Assembly (NCBI RefSeq): GCF_023703775.1
Contig: NZ_CP098514.1
Location: forward strand, 2,577,998 to 2,641,997
Reading direction: 5' to 3'
Length of the DNA: 64,000 nt
Source: Haloplanus sp. GDY1
Lineage (GTDB): Archaea; Halobacteriota; Halobacteria; Halobacteriales; Haloferacaceae
Of this stretch, positions 1 to 8,381 are shown one piece after another. The notes under the pieces were generated by a model. The model searched no databases. It had not been told where the DNA came from and was given only the letters and a program-made list of their open reading frames with translations. Each line of letters opens with the position of its first letter. Position 1 is the first letter of the stretch. Both the position numbers and the translations under genes were made by a program.

Positions 1-267
1 CTGATGCTGGTCGCGGACATCATGACGAACCGCGGCACCATCGAGTCCATCGGCCGACACGGCATCTCGGGGTCGAAGGAGTCCGTCCTCGCCCGCGCCG
101 CCTTCGAGGTGACGGTGAACCACCTGCTCGACGCCGCGATCCACGGCGAGCGCGACCGACTGGACGGCGTCATCGAGAACGTCATCGTCGGCAAACCGGT
201 CGCCATCGGCACCGGCGACGTGGACCTCCGGATGGGCTCGTTCAGCGCACAGCCCTCGGACGACTAG
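1..267 (+). CDS. rpoA2: DNA-directed RNA polymerase subunit A'' (C-terminal part, cut by window start)
   Basis: This is the last 88 codons of the archaeal RNA polymerase large-subunit fragment A'' (Rpo1C), which carries the C-terminal part of the beta'-like catalytic subunit. The visible piece has the family's closing region: the [17 protein letters not shown] stretch, a segment on handling and assembly ([16 protein letters not shown]) and the [16 protein letters not shown] ending. The reading frame is open to base 1, so the start lies outside the window. The nusA-like gene begins 4 bases after its stop, which fits the usual archaeal operon order. Identity is clear; only the length is unknown. 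Confidence 0.96.
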   Translation: MMLVADIMTNRGTIESIGRHGISGSKESVLARAAFEVTVNHLLDAAIHGERDRLDGVIENVIVGKPVAIGTGDVDLRMGSFSAQPSDD

Positions 268-270
268 CGG

Positions 271-696
271 ATGCGGGTCACCCTGTCGGACCGCGACCGT
301 CGGTTCATCGCCCGGTTCGAGGACGAAACCGGCGCGACCGCCCGCGACTGCCTCGTCTACGACGACGAGGACCGCGTCGTCTTCCTCGTCGCGGCCGGCG
401 AGATGGGGCAGGCGGTCGGGCCCGACGGGCGACGGGTGCGGGCCGTCGAGGAGTCCCTCGGCCGGACGGTCGAACTCGTCGAGGACGCCGACACGCCGGA
501 GGCGTTCGTCGCGAACGCGCTGTCGCCGGCGGCGGTAACGCACGTCACGATCAGCGAACAGGGCGATCGGATCGCCTACGCGGAGGTGCCCGAGGCAGAC
601 CGCGGGGCCGCCATCGGCCGCGACGGGCGGAACATCGAGACGGCCCGCCGGCTGGCCCGGCGGCATTACGAACTCGACGACGTGCAACTGACGTGA
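271..696 (+). CDS. nusA: NusA-like KH-domain transcription factor
   Basis: A 141-residue protein made of two KH RNA-binding modules, the short archaeal form of NusA that lacks the N-terminal polymerase-binding and S1 domains of bacterial NusA. The GXXG-like loops are visible as VGPDGRRV (about residue 49) and IGRDGRNI (about residue 116). The ATG at 271 follows the rpoA2 stop by three bases, so the two genes are almost certainly co-transcribed and probably translationally coupled. It is expected to bind nascent RNA near polymerase; the termination role known for bacterial NusA is only inferred here. Confidence 0.93.
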   Translation: MRVTLSDRDRRFIARFEDETGATARDCLVYDDEDRVVFLVAAGEMGQAVGPDGRRVRAVEESLGRTVELVEDADTPEAFVANALSPAAVTHVTISEQGDRIAYAEVPEADRGAAIGRDGRNIETARRLARRHYELDDVQLT

Positions 697-737
697 CGGT
701 CGTGGACGTGACGGCGGTCACGCGTTCGACGTGACGG
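690..737. repeat. Three copies of a 10-base direct repeat
   Basis: The word GACGTGACGG occurs at 690-699, 705-714 and 728-737, starting over the nusA stop and running into the nusA-rps12 gap. Spacings are irregular (15 and 23 bases between starts). No function is known to me; in GC-rich DNA such a cluster may be chance. Confidence 0.45.
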
Positions 738-867
738 CGTCTGGTCGCCGCCGACGCCCTCAGCGGTTCACAGAACCGACGACTCCGGAGCGACCGAAAC
801 CGCCTCAAATCCTCTCTCACACCCCGTTCGACCGCGCTCCGTCCGTTTCGACCGTCTCGAAAAGGGA

Positions 868-902
868 GGCTTAAGTAGCTCCGTCGGCAACGAGGTTGCA
901 CT
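868..902 (+). promoter_or_regulatory. Probable promoter of rps12-rps7
   Basis: An A/T-containing element CTTAAGTAG at 870-878 lies about 28 bases before the rps12 ATG at 903, in an otherwise GC-rich 206-base gap. This spacing matches archaeal TATA boxes on transcripts with no or a very short leader. It would let rps12-rps7 be transcribed apart from the upstream rpo genes. Confidence 0.5.
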
Positions 903-1331
903 ATGGCGAACGGCAAGTACGCGGCCCGCAAACTCAAGAAGGACCGCCAGACGCGGCGGTGGTCCGACTCGGAGTACGCGCGACGCGAGCGCGGCCTCCG
1001 GAAGAAGTCGGACCCCCTCGAGGGCGCCCCGCAGGCACGGGGTATCGTCCTCGAGAAGGTCGGAATCGAGGCGAAACAGCCCAACTCCGCGATCCGGAAG
1101 TGCGTCCGGGTCCAACTGATCAAGAACGGCAAGCAGGTGACGGCGTTCTGTCCCGGCGACGGGGCCATCTCCTTCATCGACGAACACGACGAGGTCACCA
1201 TCGCCGGCATCGGCGGCGCGAAGGGCCGCGCGATGGGCGACCTCTCCGGCGTGAACTACAAGGTCGAGAAGGTAAACGGCGTCTCGCTCATCGAACTCGT
1301 TCGCGGCAACGCGGAGAAACCCGTCCGATAA
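903..1331 (+). CDS. rps12: 30S ribosomal protein S12 (uS12)
   Basis: A 142-residue small-subunit protein at the decoding centre. The family hallmark KQPNSAIRK is present near residue 58, followed by [11 protein letters not shown] and the FCPGDGAI loop, and the length matches archaeal/eukaryotic uS12 (longer N-terminus than the bacterial form). The stop codon overlaps the rps7 ATG by one base (TAATG), so S12 and S7 are translationally coupled. The upstream 200 bases contain a TATA-like element. Recognition is unambiguous. Confidence 0.98.
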   Translation: MANGKYAARKLKKDRQTRRWSDSEYARRERGLRKKSDPLEGAPQARGIVLEKVGIEAKQPNSAIRKCVRVQLIKNGKQVTAFCPGDGAISFIDEHDEVTIAGIGGAKGRAMGDLSGVNYKVEKVNGVSLIELVRGNAEKPVR

Positions 1332-1945
1332 TGTCCGAGAGCGAAACCCCCGAACCCGACGCGCCCGCCGGCAGCGAGGATCAGGACACGGACGCCCTGC
1401 TGTTCGGCGTCTGGGAGACCGACGACATCGCGTACGAGGATCCCAGCACGCAGCGCTACATCAACGTGACTCCCATCGCCCACACGATGGGCCGGCACGC
1501 CTCCAAGCAGTTCCAGAAAAGCGAGATCTCGATCGTCGAGCGGCTGATCAACCGCCTGATGCAGACCGAGGAGAACACCGGCAAGAAGCAGCAGGCGATG
1601 CGCATCGTCCGCGACGCCTTCGAACTCGTCCACGAGCAGACCGAGGAGAGCCCGGTGCAGGTGCTCGTGACGGCCGTCGAGAACGCCGCGCCGCGCGAGG
1701 AGACCGTCCGCCTGAAGTACGGCGGCATCTCCGTCCCGCAGGCCGTCGACGTGGCCCCGCAGCGCCGCGTCGACCAGGCGCTGAAGTTCCTCGCCGAGGG
1801 CACCTACCGCGGGTCGTACAAGACGCCGACGAGCGCCGCCGAGGCGCTCGCGAACCAGTTGACGGGCGCCGCCGACTACGACGTCGGCACCTACGCCATC
1901 AACCAGAAAGAGGAAGCCGAGCGGGTCGCCGCCGCCGCGCGGTAA
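1331..1945 (+). CDS. rps7: 30S ribosomal protein S7 (uS7)
   Basis: A 204-residue protein that nucleates assembly of the 30S head and contacts the E-site tRNA. I chose the ATG at 1331, which shares one base with the rps12 stop; longer in-frame extensions would run back through rps12. After an acidic haloarchaeal N-terminus (about 35 residues), the conserved core runs from YINVTPIAHTMGRHASKQF through VERLINRLMQTEEN to the KYGGISVPQAVDVAPQRRVDQALKF-type region (given here only by landmarks: residues about 135-160). It ends with the usual EAERVAAAAR tail. A pyrimidine-rich run follows directly. Confidence 0.97.
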   Translation: MSESETPEPDAPAGSEDQDTDALLFGVWETDDIAYEDPSTQRYINVTPIAHTMGRHASKQFQKSEISIVERLINRLMQTEENTGKKQQAMRIVRDAFELVHEQTEESPVQVLVTAVENAAPREETVRLKYGGISVPQAVDVAPQRRVDQALKFLAEGTYRGSYKTPTSAAEALANQLTGAADYDVGTYAINQKEEAERVAAAAR

Positions 1946-1968
1946 TCTCCCTTTTCTATCTCTCCCGA
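1946..1968 (+). terminator. Pyrimidine/T-rich tract after rps7, possible terminator
   Basis: The bases directly after the rps7 stop read CTCCCTTTTCTATCTCTCCC. Haloarchaeal transcripts often end in T-rich runs without strong hairpins, and the next gene lies on the other strand, so termination is expected here. No hairpin is evident. Confidence 0.35.
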
Positions 1969-2065
1969 CGTCCAGCCTCGGGGGCGGGTCCGTCGACCGT
2001 GACTCGGCGCGGAGCGGTAGTCGTGCCCCGCGTCCCGGAGCGACGGCCTCGTGGCGCTGGCGGCG

Positions 2066-2827
2066 TCAGTCGGCCGCTCGCCCGCCGCCGAGCGCGTACT
2101 CCCGGGTCGCGGTCACGAGGTCGCGCCGGAAGTCGCTCTCGCTGGGGTCGTCGGCGAGGCTGCGGAACAGTCGCTTGAACGTCTCCATGCCGACGGTCGG
2201 GGCGTCGGCCGCCGCCGCTCGCGCCAGGTCGTACAGTCGGTGTTCGGGGTCGATCAGCCCGTGGCGCTCGACGAGGGCGAGGGCGAAGGCTGCGTTGACG
2301 GCGGTGATGTCGGGGTCGGCGCCGACGGAGACGCGCCGGGTGTCCGGGCGGGACGACGGCGACGGACCGGGCGCGTCGGCGACGGCGGCCGCGAGCCGGG
2401 ACTCGAGGAACTGGACGAGCTTCGACGCCGGCGCCACCGAGAGGGTGATGTCGTCGGCGTAGATGTCGCGCATGTGGTTGGCGATCTGATAGCAGTGTGC
2501 GAGCTTCCGTCGCTCGACGTCGCGCCCGGAGAGCGCGAGAAAGAGCGCCTCGTCCGTCGACTGGGTGTGGGAGGCGTGCCCCTGTTCGTACCGGGCCATG
2601 TGCGCGAGTTCGTGCAAGGCGAGTTCGCGAGCCATCGCGCTCGTCGCGGCCTGCCGGGAGATGTTGAGCACGTGATGGTCGTCGTAGTGGGCCGCCCAGG
2701 TTCGCTCGTCGGGGTCGTCGCGAACGCGCACGTGTACCGGTCGGTCGAGGTCCTGTTCGGTGGCCAGGAGGTCGGCGGCGCCGAGAAACGGGTCGGGTGG
2801 TGCGCCGCCCCCTACGCGTACGTCCAT
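2066..2827 (-). CDS. HExxH-motif protein of the DUF5781 type, probable zinc-protease fold
   Basis: About 253 residues when started at the ATG at 2827 (an in-frame GTG at 2842 would add five). Near residue 92 it has HELAHMARYEQGH, an HExxH zinc-binding motif with a third His eight residues further on, as in small zincin-type metallopeptidases. The rest is haloarchaea-typical and gives no other recognisable domain. I believe this is the family named DUF5781. It sits alone on the minus strand between S7 and EF-2, two genes that are adjacent in many other archaea. Substrate and activity are unknown; the motif supports metal binding, not proven proteolysis. Confidence 0.75.
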   Translation of the reverse strand: MDVRVGGGAPPDPFLGAADLLATEQDLDRPVHVRVRDDPDERTWAAHYDDHHVLNISRQAATSAMARELALHELAHMARYEQGHASHTQSTDEALFLALSGRDVERRKLAHCYQIANHMRDIYADDITLSVAPASKLVQFLESRLAAAVADAPGPSPSSRPDTRRVSVGADPDITAVNAAFALALVERHGLIDPEHRLYDLARAAAADAPTVGMETFKRLFRSLADDPSESDFRRDLVTATREYALGGGRAAD

Positions 2828-3006
2828 GCTTACCGTTACCACGGGTCAGGACCGTAAGACGGTTGTGGTCGGGGAAGGGTGGCCGGAACGTCGGCGAGGG
2901 ACCGCGCTCGGCGGATCCGTGGTATCGCGTGACACGGCGGGCAAGCGGCCGGAAATCGGCGGTTTCGCCTCCGGCAAAACACTACCCTTTTGACCCTCCT
3001 GACGGT

Positions 3007-3018
3007 ATGGGCCTGTAA
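3007..3018 (+). other. Three-codon upstream ORF overlapping the EF-2 start
   Basis: ATG GGC CTG TAA encodes Met-Gly-Leu, and the last A of its stop is the A of the EF-2 ATG at 3018. A possible TATA-like run (CTACCCTTTT, about 2985-2994) lies 13-22 bases before its ATG. It may be a regulatory start-stop element, or simply a chance ATG in the leader. Confidence 0.35.
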
Positions 3019-5207
3019 TGGGCCGACGAAAGAAGATCGTACAAGAATGTGAACGGCTGATGGACAAACCGGAGAACATCCGGAACATCGCCATCGCCGC
3101 TCACGTCGATCACGGGAAGACGACGCTGACGGACAACCTGCTCGCCGGCGCGGGCATGATCTCCCAGGACACCGCGGGCCAGCAGCTCGCGATGGACACG
3201 GAGGAGGACGAGCAGGAACGCGGCATCACCATCGACGCCGCGAACGTCTCGATGACCCACGAGTACGATGGCGACAACCACCTCATCAACCTGATCGACA
3301 CGCCGGGCCACGTCGACTTCGGCGGCGACGTGACCCGCGCGATGCGCGCCGTCGACGGGGCCTTGGTGGTGGTCGACGCCGTCGAGGGCGCGATGCCCCA
3401 GACGGAGACGGTGCTCCGGCAGGCACTTCGCGAGGGGGTCAAGCCGACCCTGTTCATCAACAAGGTCGACCGCCTCATCTCCGAACTCCAGGAGGGTCCC
3501 CAGGAGATGCAGGAGCGGCTCCTCGCGGTCATCCACGACGTGAACGAACTCATCCGCGGCATGACCGAGGAGATGGACGACCTCGACGACGACTGGACCG
3601 TCTCCGTCGAGGACGGTACCGTCGGCTTCGGCTCCGCGCTCTACAAGTGGGGCGTCTCCATGCCCTCGATGCAGCGGACGGGCATGGACTTCGGCGACAT
3701 CATCGAACTCGAACGCGCGGACAAGCGCCAGGAACTCCACGAGCGGACGCCGCTGTCGGACGTCGTCCTCGACATGGTGTGTGAGCACTTCCCCAACCCG
3801 CTGGAGGCCCAGCCCCGTCGCATCCCGCGCATCTGGCGCGGCGACGACGACTCCGACATCGCGGAGTCCATGCGGCTGGTCGACGAGGACGGCGACGTCG
3901 TCCTGATGGTCACGGACATCGGCATCGACCCCCACGCCGGCGAAATCGCCGCCGGCCGCGTCTTCTCCGGCACCATCGAGAAGGGCCAGGAGCTGTACGT
4001 CTCGGGGACGGCCGGCAAGAACCGCATCCAGAGCGTCGGCATCTACATGGGCGGCGAGCGCGAGGAGGTCGAGCACGTTCCCGCCGGCAACATCGCCGCC
4101 GTCACGGGCCTGAAGGACGCCATCGCCGGCTCCACGGTGTCGAGCGTCGAGATGACGCCCTTCGAGTCCATCGAGCACATCTCCGAGCCCGTCATCACGA
4201 AGAGCGTCGAGGCGAAGAACATGGACGACCTGCCGAAGCTGATCGAGACGCTCCAGCAGGTCGCCAAGGAGGACCCGACGATCCAGGTCGAGATCAACGA
4301 GGAGACCGGGGAGCACCTCATCTCCGGGCAGGGTGAACTCCACCTCGAAGTCATCGGCCAGCGCATCGAGCGCAACCAGGGCATCCCGATCAACACCGGC
4401 GAACCCATCGTCGTCTACCGCGAGTCGCCACAGGAGGCCTCCCAGGAGGTCGAGGGCGTCTCGCCGAACCGCCACAACAAGTTCTACATCACGGTCGAGC
4501 CCCTGAGCGACGACATCGTCGAGGAGATCCAGCTGGGGAACGTCTCGATGGACATGCCCGAACTGGAGCGCCGCGAGGCGCTGCAGGAGGCCGGCATGGA
4601 CAAGGACACCTCCCAGAACGTGGAACACATCCACGGGACGAACATCCTCATCGACGACACGAAGGGGATTCAGCACCTCAACGAGACGATGGAACTCGTC
4701 GTCGAGGGGCTGGAGGAGGCCCTGGACGACGGGCCGCTGGCGGCCGAACCCGTCTCGGGTGCCCTCATCCGCCTGCACGACGCGAAGCTCCACGAGGACA
4801 CCATCCACCGCGGTCCGGCACAGGTCATCCCCGCCGTTCGGGAGGCCGTCCACCGCGCGCTGATCGACGGCGAGATTCGCCTGCTCGAACCCATCCAGAA
4901 CGTCCGGATCGACGTTCCCTCGGAGCACATGGGTTCGGCCTCGGGCGAGATCCAGGGCCGCCGTGGCCGCGTCGACGACATGTACCAGGAGGGAGGCCTC
5001 ATGGTCATCGAGGGCATCGCGCCCGTCGAGGAGATGATCGGCTTCTCCTCGGACATCCGCAGCGCCACCGAGGGTCGCGCGTCGTGGAACACCGAGAACG
5101 CCGGCTTCCGCGTGCTCGCCGACAACCTCCAGCCGGAGAAGATCGAGGAGATCCGCGAGCGCAAGGGCATGAAGCTCGAGCTTCCGCCGTCGGTCGACTA
5201 CATCTAA
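3018..5207 (+). CDS. fusA: Translation elongation factor 2 (aEF-2)
   Basis: The 729-residue GTPase that drives ribosomal translocation. G motifs are complete: AHVDHGKT (28-35), RGIT (68-71), DTPGH (94-98) and NKVD (148-151). The C-terminal part has the archaeal/eukaryotic diphthamide loop with IHRG; the His expected to carry diphthamide is residue 597. Length and the N-terminus [18 protein letters not shown] match haloarchaeal EF-2, which fixes the start at 3018. The gene has its own upstream region (2843-3017) and is not in an operon with S7, because the zincin-like gene intervenes on the other strand. Confidence 0.98.
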   Translation: MGRRKKIVQECERLMDKPENIRNIAIAAHVDHGKTTLTDNLLAGAGMISQDTAGQQLAMDTEEDEQERGITIDAANVSMTHEYDGDNHLINLIDTPGHVDFGGDVTRAMRAVDGALVVVDAVEGAMPQTETVLRQALREGVKPTLFINKVDRLISELQEGPQEMQERLLAVIHDVNELIRGMTEEMDDLDDDWTVSVEDGTVGFGSALYKWGVSMPSMQRTGMDFGDIIELERADKRQELHERTPLSDVVLDMVCEHFPNPLEAQPRRIPRIWRGDDDSDIAESMRLVDEDGDVVLMVTDIGIDPHAGEIAAGRVFSGTIEKGQELYVSGTAGKNRIQSVGIYMGGEREEVEHVPAGNIAAVTGLKDAIAGSTVSSVEMTPFESIEHISEPVITKSVEAKNMDDLPKLIETLQQVAKEDPTIQVEINEETGEHLISGQGELHLEVIGQRIERNQGIPINTGEPIVVYRESPQEASQEVEGVSPNRHNKFYITVEPLSDDIVEEIQLGNVSMDMPELERREALQEAGMDKDTSQNVEHIHGTNILIDDTKGIQHLNETMELVVEGLEEALDDGPLAAEPVSGALIRLHDAKLHEDTIHRGPAQVIPAVREAVHRALIDGEIRLLEPIQNVRIDVPSEHMGSASGEIQGRRGRVDDMYQEGGLMVIEGIAPVEEMIGFSSDIRSATEGRASWNTENAGFRVLADNLQPEKIEEIRERKGMKLELPPSVDYI

Positions 5208-5287
5208 CGTCGGCGCCGCCCCGATCCTCTTTCAGTCACGATAATTCGGAGGGTAGTTTCATCACCCGGCACGCCCAGCGTCCGGCA

Positions 5288-6475
5288 ATGGCAGGAGTAC
5301 TCACCCGCATCGATCGGGCGCTCGTTCGACTGTTCGGATCGGGACCGGCCGGCACGGGTCGCCGCCGGGAGCGGTTCGCCCGGATGGGCGCGTCTGCGGT
5401 CGTCAGCCTGACGGGCATCGCGCTGTTCGTCCCGAACCTGGCTCCGTTCCTGGTGGGCTCGCAACCGGCCGTGGGCACCGGCCTCGCGGTGCTGGGGACG
5501 CTCGTCTGTCTCGGGCTGGTCGTCGCCGGCGTGTTACTGTATCGAAGCGACTTCTCGACGCCCAACGCGGTTCGGATCGCGGTCTGGAACTTCCTCGGGC
5601 TCGTGGTCCTCGGGACCGTGCTCCTGGCCCACGGCGTCTACCGCGGGGCGCTCGGCACCGTCGCTCCGGTCGACGCCCTGGCGGCGGGGAACGTCCTCGC
5701 GATCAGTGCGGCCGCCCACGTCATCATCGGCGTCCACGACGCCAGACGGGTGCGGGCCGAGCAACTGGTTCGCGAACGCGAGAAGTTCTCCGTCCTGAGC
5801 CGCGTTCTCAGACACAACCTCCGGAACGACGCGACGGTGCTCATCGGGCAGTCGGAGCGGCTGGCGGACGAACTCGACGACCCGTCGCTCGCGGAGATGG
5901 CGGAGACGCTCACCCGGCGCTGTCAGGAGGTCGGCGGCCTCGCCGACAAGACGAAGGCGATGGTGGAGGCGCTGGACCGGCGGTCGGCCCCGAACGAGCG
6001 GCTGGCCGTCGACGCGGTGGTCGCCGAGGCCGTCGAGAACGTCCGCGGGGCCGACGAGACCGAACTCGACGTCGAGGTTCCGGACGACCTGTGGATGTGG
6101 GCCGACGGCGGCGCGGTGACGGCGCTCACCGAACTCGTCGAGAACGCGGTGGAACACGGCGGCGAGCGCGTCCGGATCACGGCGACCGCCGACGACGAGT
6201 CGGTCCACGTCCGGGTCGCGGACGACGGCCCCGGCGTCCCACGGACCGAACGGGACGTGGTCACCGGCGAGTCGGAGATCACCCAACTCGAACACGGGAG
6301 CGGCCTGGGGCTGTGGGTCGCTCGCTCCATCGCTGAGGCTGCCGACGGGCGGTTGACCTTCGACACCGAGGACGAGTGGACGGTCGTGGGGCTGGTCCAC
6401 CGGCGGGCCGAGCCGCCGGTCGACGCGACTGCCGCGGCACGCGGCTCGACCGATCCGGCCCGGGCGACGGCCTGA
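5288..6475 (+). CDS. Membrane sensor histidine kinase
   Basis: A 395-residue kinase with three to four hydrophobic helices in the first 145 residues, then a HisKA-type helix and an HATPase domain. The phospho-acceptor His is residue 176 in the haloarchaeal H-box RHNLRND; the N-box is ELVENAVEHGG, with G boxes VADDGPGVP and GSGLGLWVARSI further on. There is no PAS or GAF domain, so sensing would be by the membrane region. The start at ATG 5288 begins MAGVLTRIDRAL; an open frame upstream of it lacks family-like sequence. No response regulator is adjacent, so the partner is unknown. Confidence 0.88.
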   Translation: MAGVLTRIDRALVRLFGSGPAGTGRRRERFARMGASAVVSLTGIALFVPNLAPFLVGSQPAVGTGLAVLGTLVCLGLVVAGVLLYRSDFSTPNAVRIAVWNFLGLVVLGTVLLAHGVYRGALGTVAPVDALAAGNVLAISAAAHVIIGVHDARRVRAEQLVREREKFSVLSRVLRHNLRNDATVLIGQSERLADELDDPSLAEMAETLTRRCQEVGGLADKTKAMVEALDRRSAPNERLAVDAVVAEAVENVRGADETELDVEVPDDLWMWADGGAVTALTELVENAVEHGGERVRITATADDESVHVRVADDGPGVPRTERDVVTGESEITQLEHGSGLGLWVARSIAEAADGRLTFDTEDEWTVVGLVHRRAEPPVDATAAARGSTDPARATA

Positions 6476-6531
6476 GGCGCCGCGGCCACGGCCCGGGCGC
6501 GAGCGACCGACGCGTCCGGTTCGACCGATGC

Positions 6532-6562
6532 AATCATATACCCCCTCGGCACAGTGTACACT
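6532..6562 (+). promoter_or_regulatory. TATA-type promoter of the leader ORF/hom operon
   Basis: An AT-rich element ATCATATA (about 6532-6539) precedes the ATG at 6563 by roughly 25 bases, the spacing expected for a leaderless haloarchaeal transcript. Transcription starting here would place the short Thr-rich ORF at the very 5' end of the hom operon mRNA. Confidence 0.55.
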
Positions 6563-6682
6563 ATGCCTCGCGGCACGACTACCGGCAGTCGACGTGTCGG
6601 CACGGAGCTACCCCGCGGCCCTTCCCCGTCGCCGATTACAATTATCGCGTCGACGGGGCGTGCCGCGGGGGTGACGGCCTGA
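6563..6682 (+). CDS. Thr-rich 39-residue leader ORF upstream of the homoserine dehydrogenase operon
   Basis: A small ORF beginning about 25 bases after a TATA-like element and ending in TGA directly followed by the ATG of the ACT-domain gene (TGAATG). Seven of 39 residues are Thr (5, 6, 7, 14, 26, 31, 38), with Ile 25, 27 and 28 around Thr26. Thr and Ile are end products of the pathway entered through homoserine dehydrogenase. The DNA also holds two mutually exclusive 9-bp pairings: 6569-6577 with 6659-6667, and 6611-6619 with 6662-6670. This looks like a leader peptide with alternative RNA folds, but it is an inference; it could also be a small protein with its own function or a chance ORF. 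Confidence 0.5.
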   Translation: MPRGTTTGSRRVGTELPRGPSPSPITIIASTGRAAGVTA

Positions 6683-7267
6683 ATGTCCGAGACGGACGAG
6701 GCAGTCACCACCGACGGAACGGATTCTGACGAGGAACGCACCGACGGCGGCGAGCGACCGCAGACGCATACGATCCGGCTGGAACTCGTCGACAAGCCGG
6801 GCGAACTGCTGTCGGCGCTCCGCCCCATCGCGGAGAACGGCGGGAACCTCCTCTCGATATTCCACGAGCGGGGGAACCTCACGCCCCGGGGACACATCCC
6901 CGTCGAGGTGGACGTGGAGTGTCCGCCGGATCGGTTCGAGACCATCGTCGAGGCCCTCCGCGAGGAGGGAGTCAACGTCATCCAGGCGGGTGCCGAGCGC
7001 TACGGCGAGCAGTTGACGCTGTTGCTCGTCGGCGACATCGTCGACACCGACCTCTCGGATACGCTCCAGCGCATCGCGTCGAGCACGGACGCGACGCTCG
7101 CGGACCTGTCGCTCTCGGCGCCCGAGGGCCGGGACGGCGTCTCCAGCGCCCGCCTCCGACTGGCGACCCGCACCGGCCGGTCGAACGAGGTGTTCGACCA
7201 CGTCCGACAGATCGCCGACGAGAAGGGGTTCGACGTGATCGAACCGCTCGTGGAGGTGGCCGAATGA
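6683..7267 (+). CDS. ACT-domain amino-acid-binding protein, partner of homoserine dehydrogenase
   Basis: A 194-residue protein with a polar, acidic N-terminus of about 28 residues, then an ACT domain (THTIRLELVDKPGELLSALRPIAENGGN, landmarks at residues 29-56) and a second, less regular ACT-like half. ACT domains bind amino acids and usually impose feedback control. Its stop overlaps the hom start by four bases (ATGA), so it is probably made in step with homoserine dehydrogenase and acts as its regulatory subunit; that partnership is inferred from context. It starts directly after the leader ORF stop. Confidence 0.88.
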   Translation: MSETDEAVTTDGTDSDEERTDGGERPQTHTIRLELVDKPGELLSALRPIAENGGNLLSIFHERGNLTPRGHIPVEVDVECPPDRFETIVEALREEGVNVIQAGAERYGEQLTLLLVGDIVDTDLSDTLQRIASSTDATLADLSLSAPEGRDGVSSARLRLATRTGRSNEVFDHVRQIADEKGFDVIEPLVEVAE

Positions 7268-8217
7268 GCCTCCGCCTCGCGGTGATCGGCGTGGGCGCGG
7301 TCGGTCGGTCGGTCGTCGAACTCGCCCCGGAGTACGGCCACGTCGTGACGGCGGTCGCGGACTCGCGGTCGTCGGCGGTCGACCCCGAGGGGCTGAACGG
7401 CGAGGTCGTCTTCGAGCGCAAGGAGCGCGAGGGCGTGGTCGGGGACGGCGATCCGGAGGACGCGCTCGCCGCCGAGTACGACGTGCTCGTGGAGGCGACG
7501 CCGACGACGCTCGGCGACGCCGAACCCGGTTTCTCGCACGTGCGGGCGGCCCTGGAGCGCGACCGGCACGTCGTGCTGGCGAACAAGGGGCCCGTGGCGG
7601 AGCGCTACGCGGACCTGCGCGCCCTGGAGCGCGAGAGCGAGGGATCGGTGATGTTCGAGGCGGCCGTCGGGGGCGCCATCCCCATCCTCTCGACCATCGA
7701 CGACTTCGGGGCGAGTCAGATCACGGCCGCCCGCGGCGTGCTCAACGGCACCGCCAACTTCATCCTCTCGCGGATGGCCGCCGAGGGGCTTGGGTACGAA
7801 CACGTCCTCGCGGAGGCCCAGGACCTCGGCGTCGCGGAGGCCGACCCGTCGTTCGACGTGGAGGGGACGGACGCGGCCCTGAAGTTCGTCATCCTGGCGA
7901 ACGTCCTGAGCGACGGCGAGCAGGTGTTCCGCCTCGACGACGCGACTGTCGAGGGCATCCGCGAGATCCCGGCGAGCGCGCTCGACCTGGCCGCGGAGGA
8001 CGGCCGGACGGTCCGCCTGATCGGCGAGGCAACGGCCGACGGCGTCCGCGTGGGACCGCGTCTCGTCCCGCAACACGACGCGCTGGCGGTCACGGGCACG
8101 CGCAACATCGTCCAGTTCGAGACGGTCCACGCCGGCCAACTGCACCTCAGCGGTCGCGGCGCGGGCGGGCCGGAGACGGCGACGGCGGTCCTCTCGGACG
8201 TGGGCAGACTGGAGTGA
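7264..8217 (+). CDS. hom: Homoserine dehydrogenase
   Basis: A 317-residue NAD(P)-dependent enzyme that reduces aspartate semialdehyde to homoserine, on the route to Thr, Ile and Met. The N-terminal Rossmann motif VIGVGAVGRSV (Gly9, 11, 14) is clear. Further landmarks are VLANKGPVAERY (about residue 104), EAAVGGAIPI, the GVLNGTANFILSRM segment (about 159-172) and DVEGTDAALKF. The enzyme ends without its own ACT domain; that domain is supplied as the separate upstream protein, to which it is coupled by an ATGA overlap. Confidence 0.94.
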   Translation: MSLRLAVIGVGAVGRSVVELAPEYGHVVTAVADSRSSAVDPEGLNGEVVFERKEREGVVGDGDPEDALAAEYDVLVEATPTTLGDAEPGFSHVRAALERDRHVVLANKGPVAERYADLRALERESEGSVMFEAAVGGAIPILSTIDDFGASQITAARGVLNGTANFILSRMAAEGLGYEHVLAEAQDLGVAEADPSFDVEGTDAALKFVILANVLSDGEQVFRLDDATVEGIREIPASALDLAAEDGRTVRLIGEATADGVRVGPRLVPQHDALAVTGTRNIVQFETVHAGQLHLSGRGAGGPETATAVLSDVGRLE

Positions 8218-8381
8218 GCCGTCGGCCGACGCGTCCCCGAGGTCCGCTCCCCCTGCCGTCGTGCGGTATGGTGTCACAAACCGCAAGACGGCGCCGGGAG
8301 CTTCTGTGACGTGTATCGAAATGGTTTTAGGTCATTCGGGCAAAATAGTCGTCACCAAGCGCCTTAGCGCGTGATTCCACC
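8218..8381 (+). promoter_or_regulatory. Upstream region of tuf-rps10
   Basis: This 164-base gap holds a GC-rich first half and an A/T-richer second half. GGTTTTAGG around 8323-8331 is the best TATA candidate, about 52 bases before the tuf ATG, which would leave a leader of some 25 bases. A 17-codon open frame (ATG at 8321, stop TGA at 8372-8374) crosses that element, so I do not regard it as a gene. Confidence 0.4.

Noticed and set aside
896-1945. A longer S7 frame running back through rps12
   Set aside because: It reads through the S12 gene in another frame, with Arg/Gly-rich non-protein-like sequence; S7 starts at 1331.
2982-4928. 648-residue minus-strand frame opposite EF-2
   Set aside because: It is the antisense of EF-2 codons, Asp/Val/Leu-rich as expected for a GC-rich shadow.
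8321-8374. 17-codon ORF directly before tuf as a leader peptide
   Set aside because: Its start overlaps the best TATA candidate, so the transcript would begin after it.
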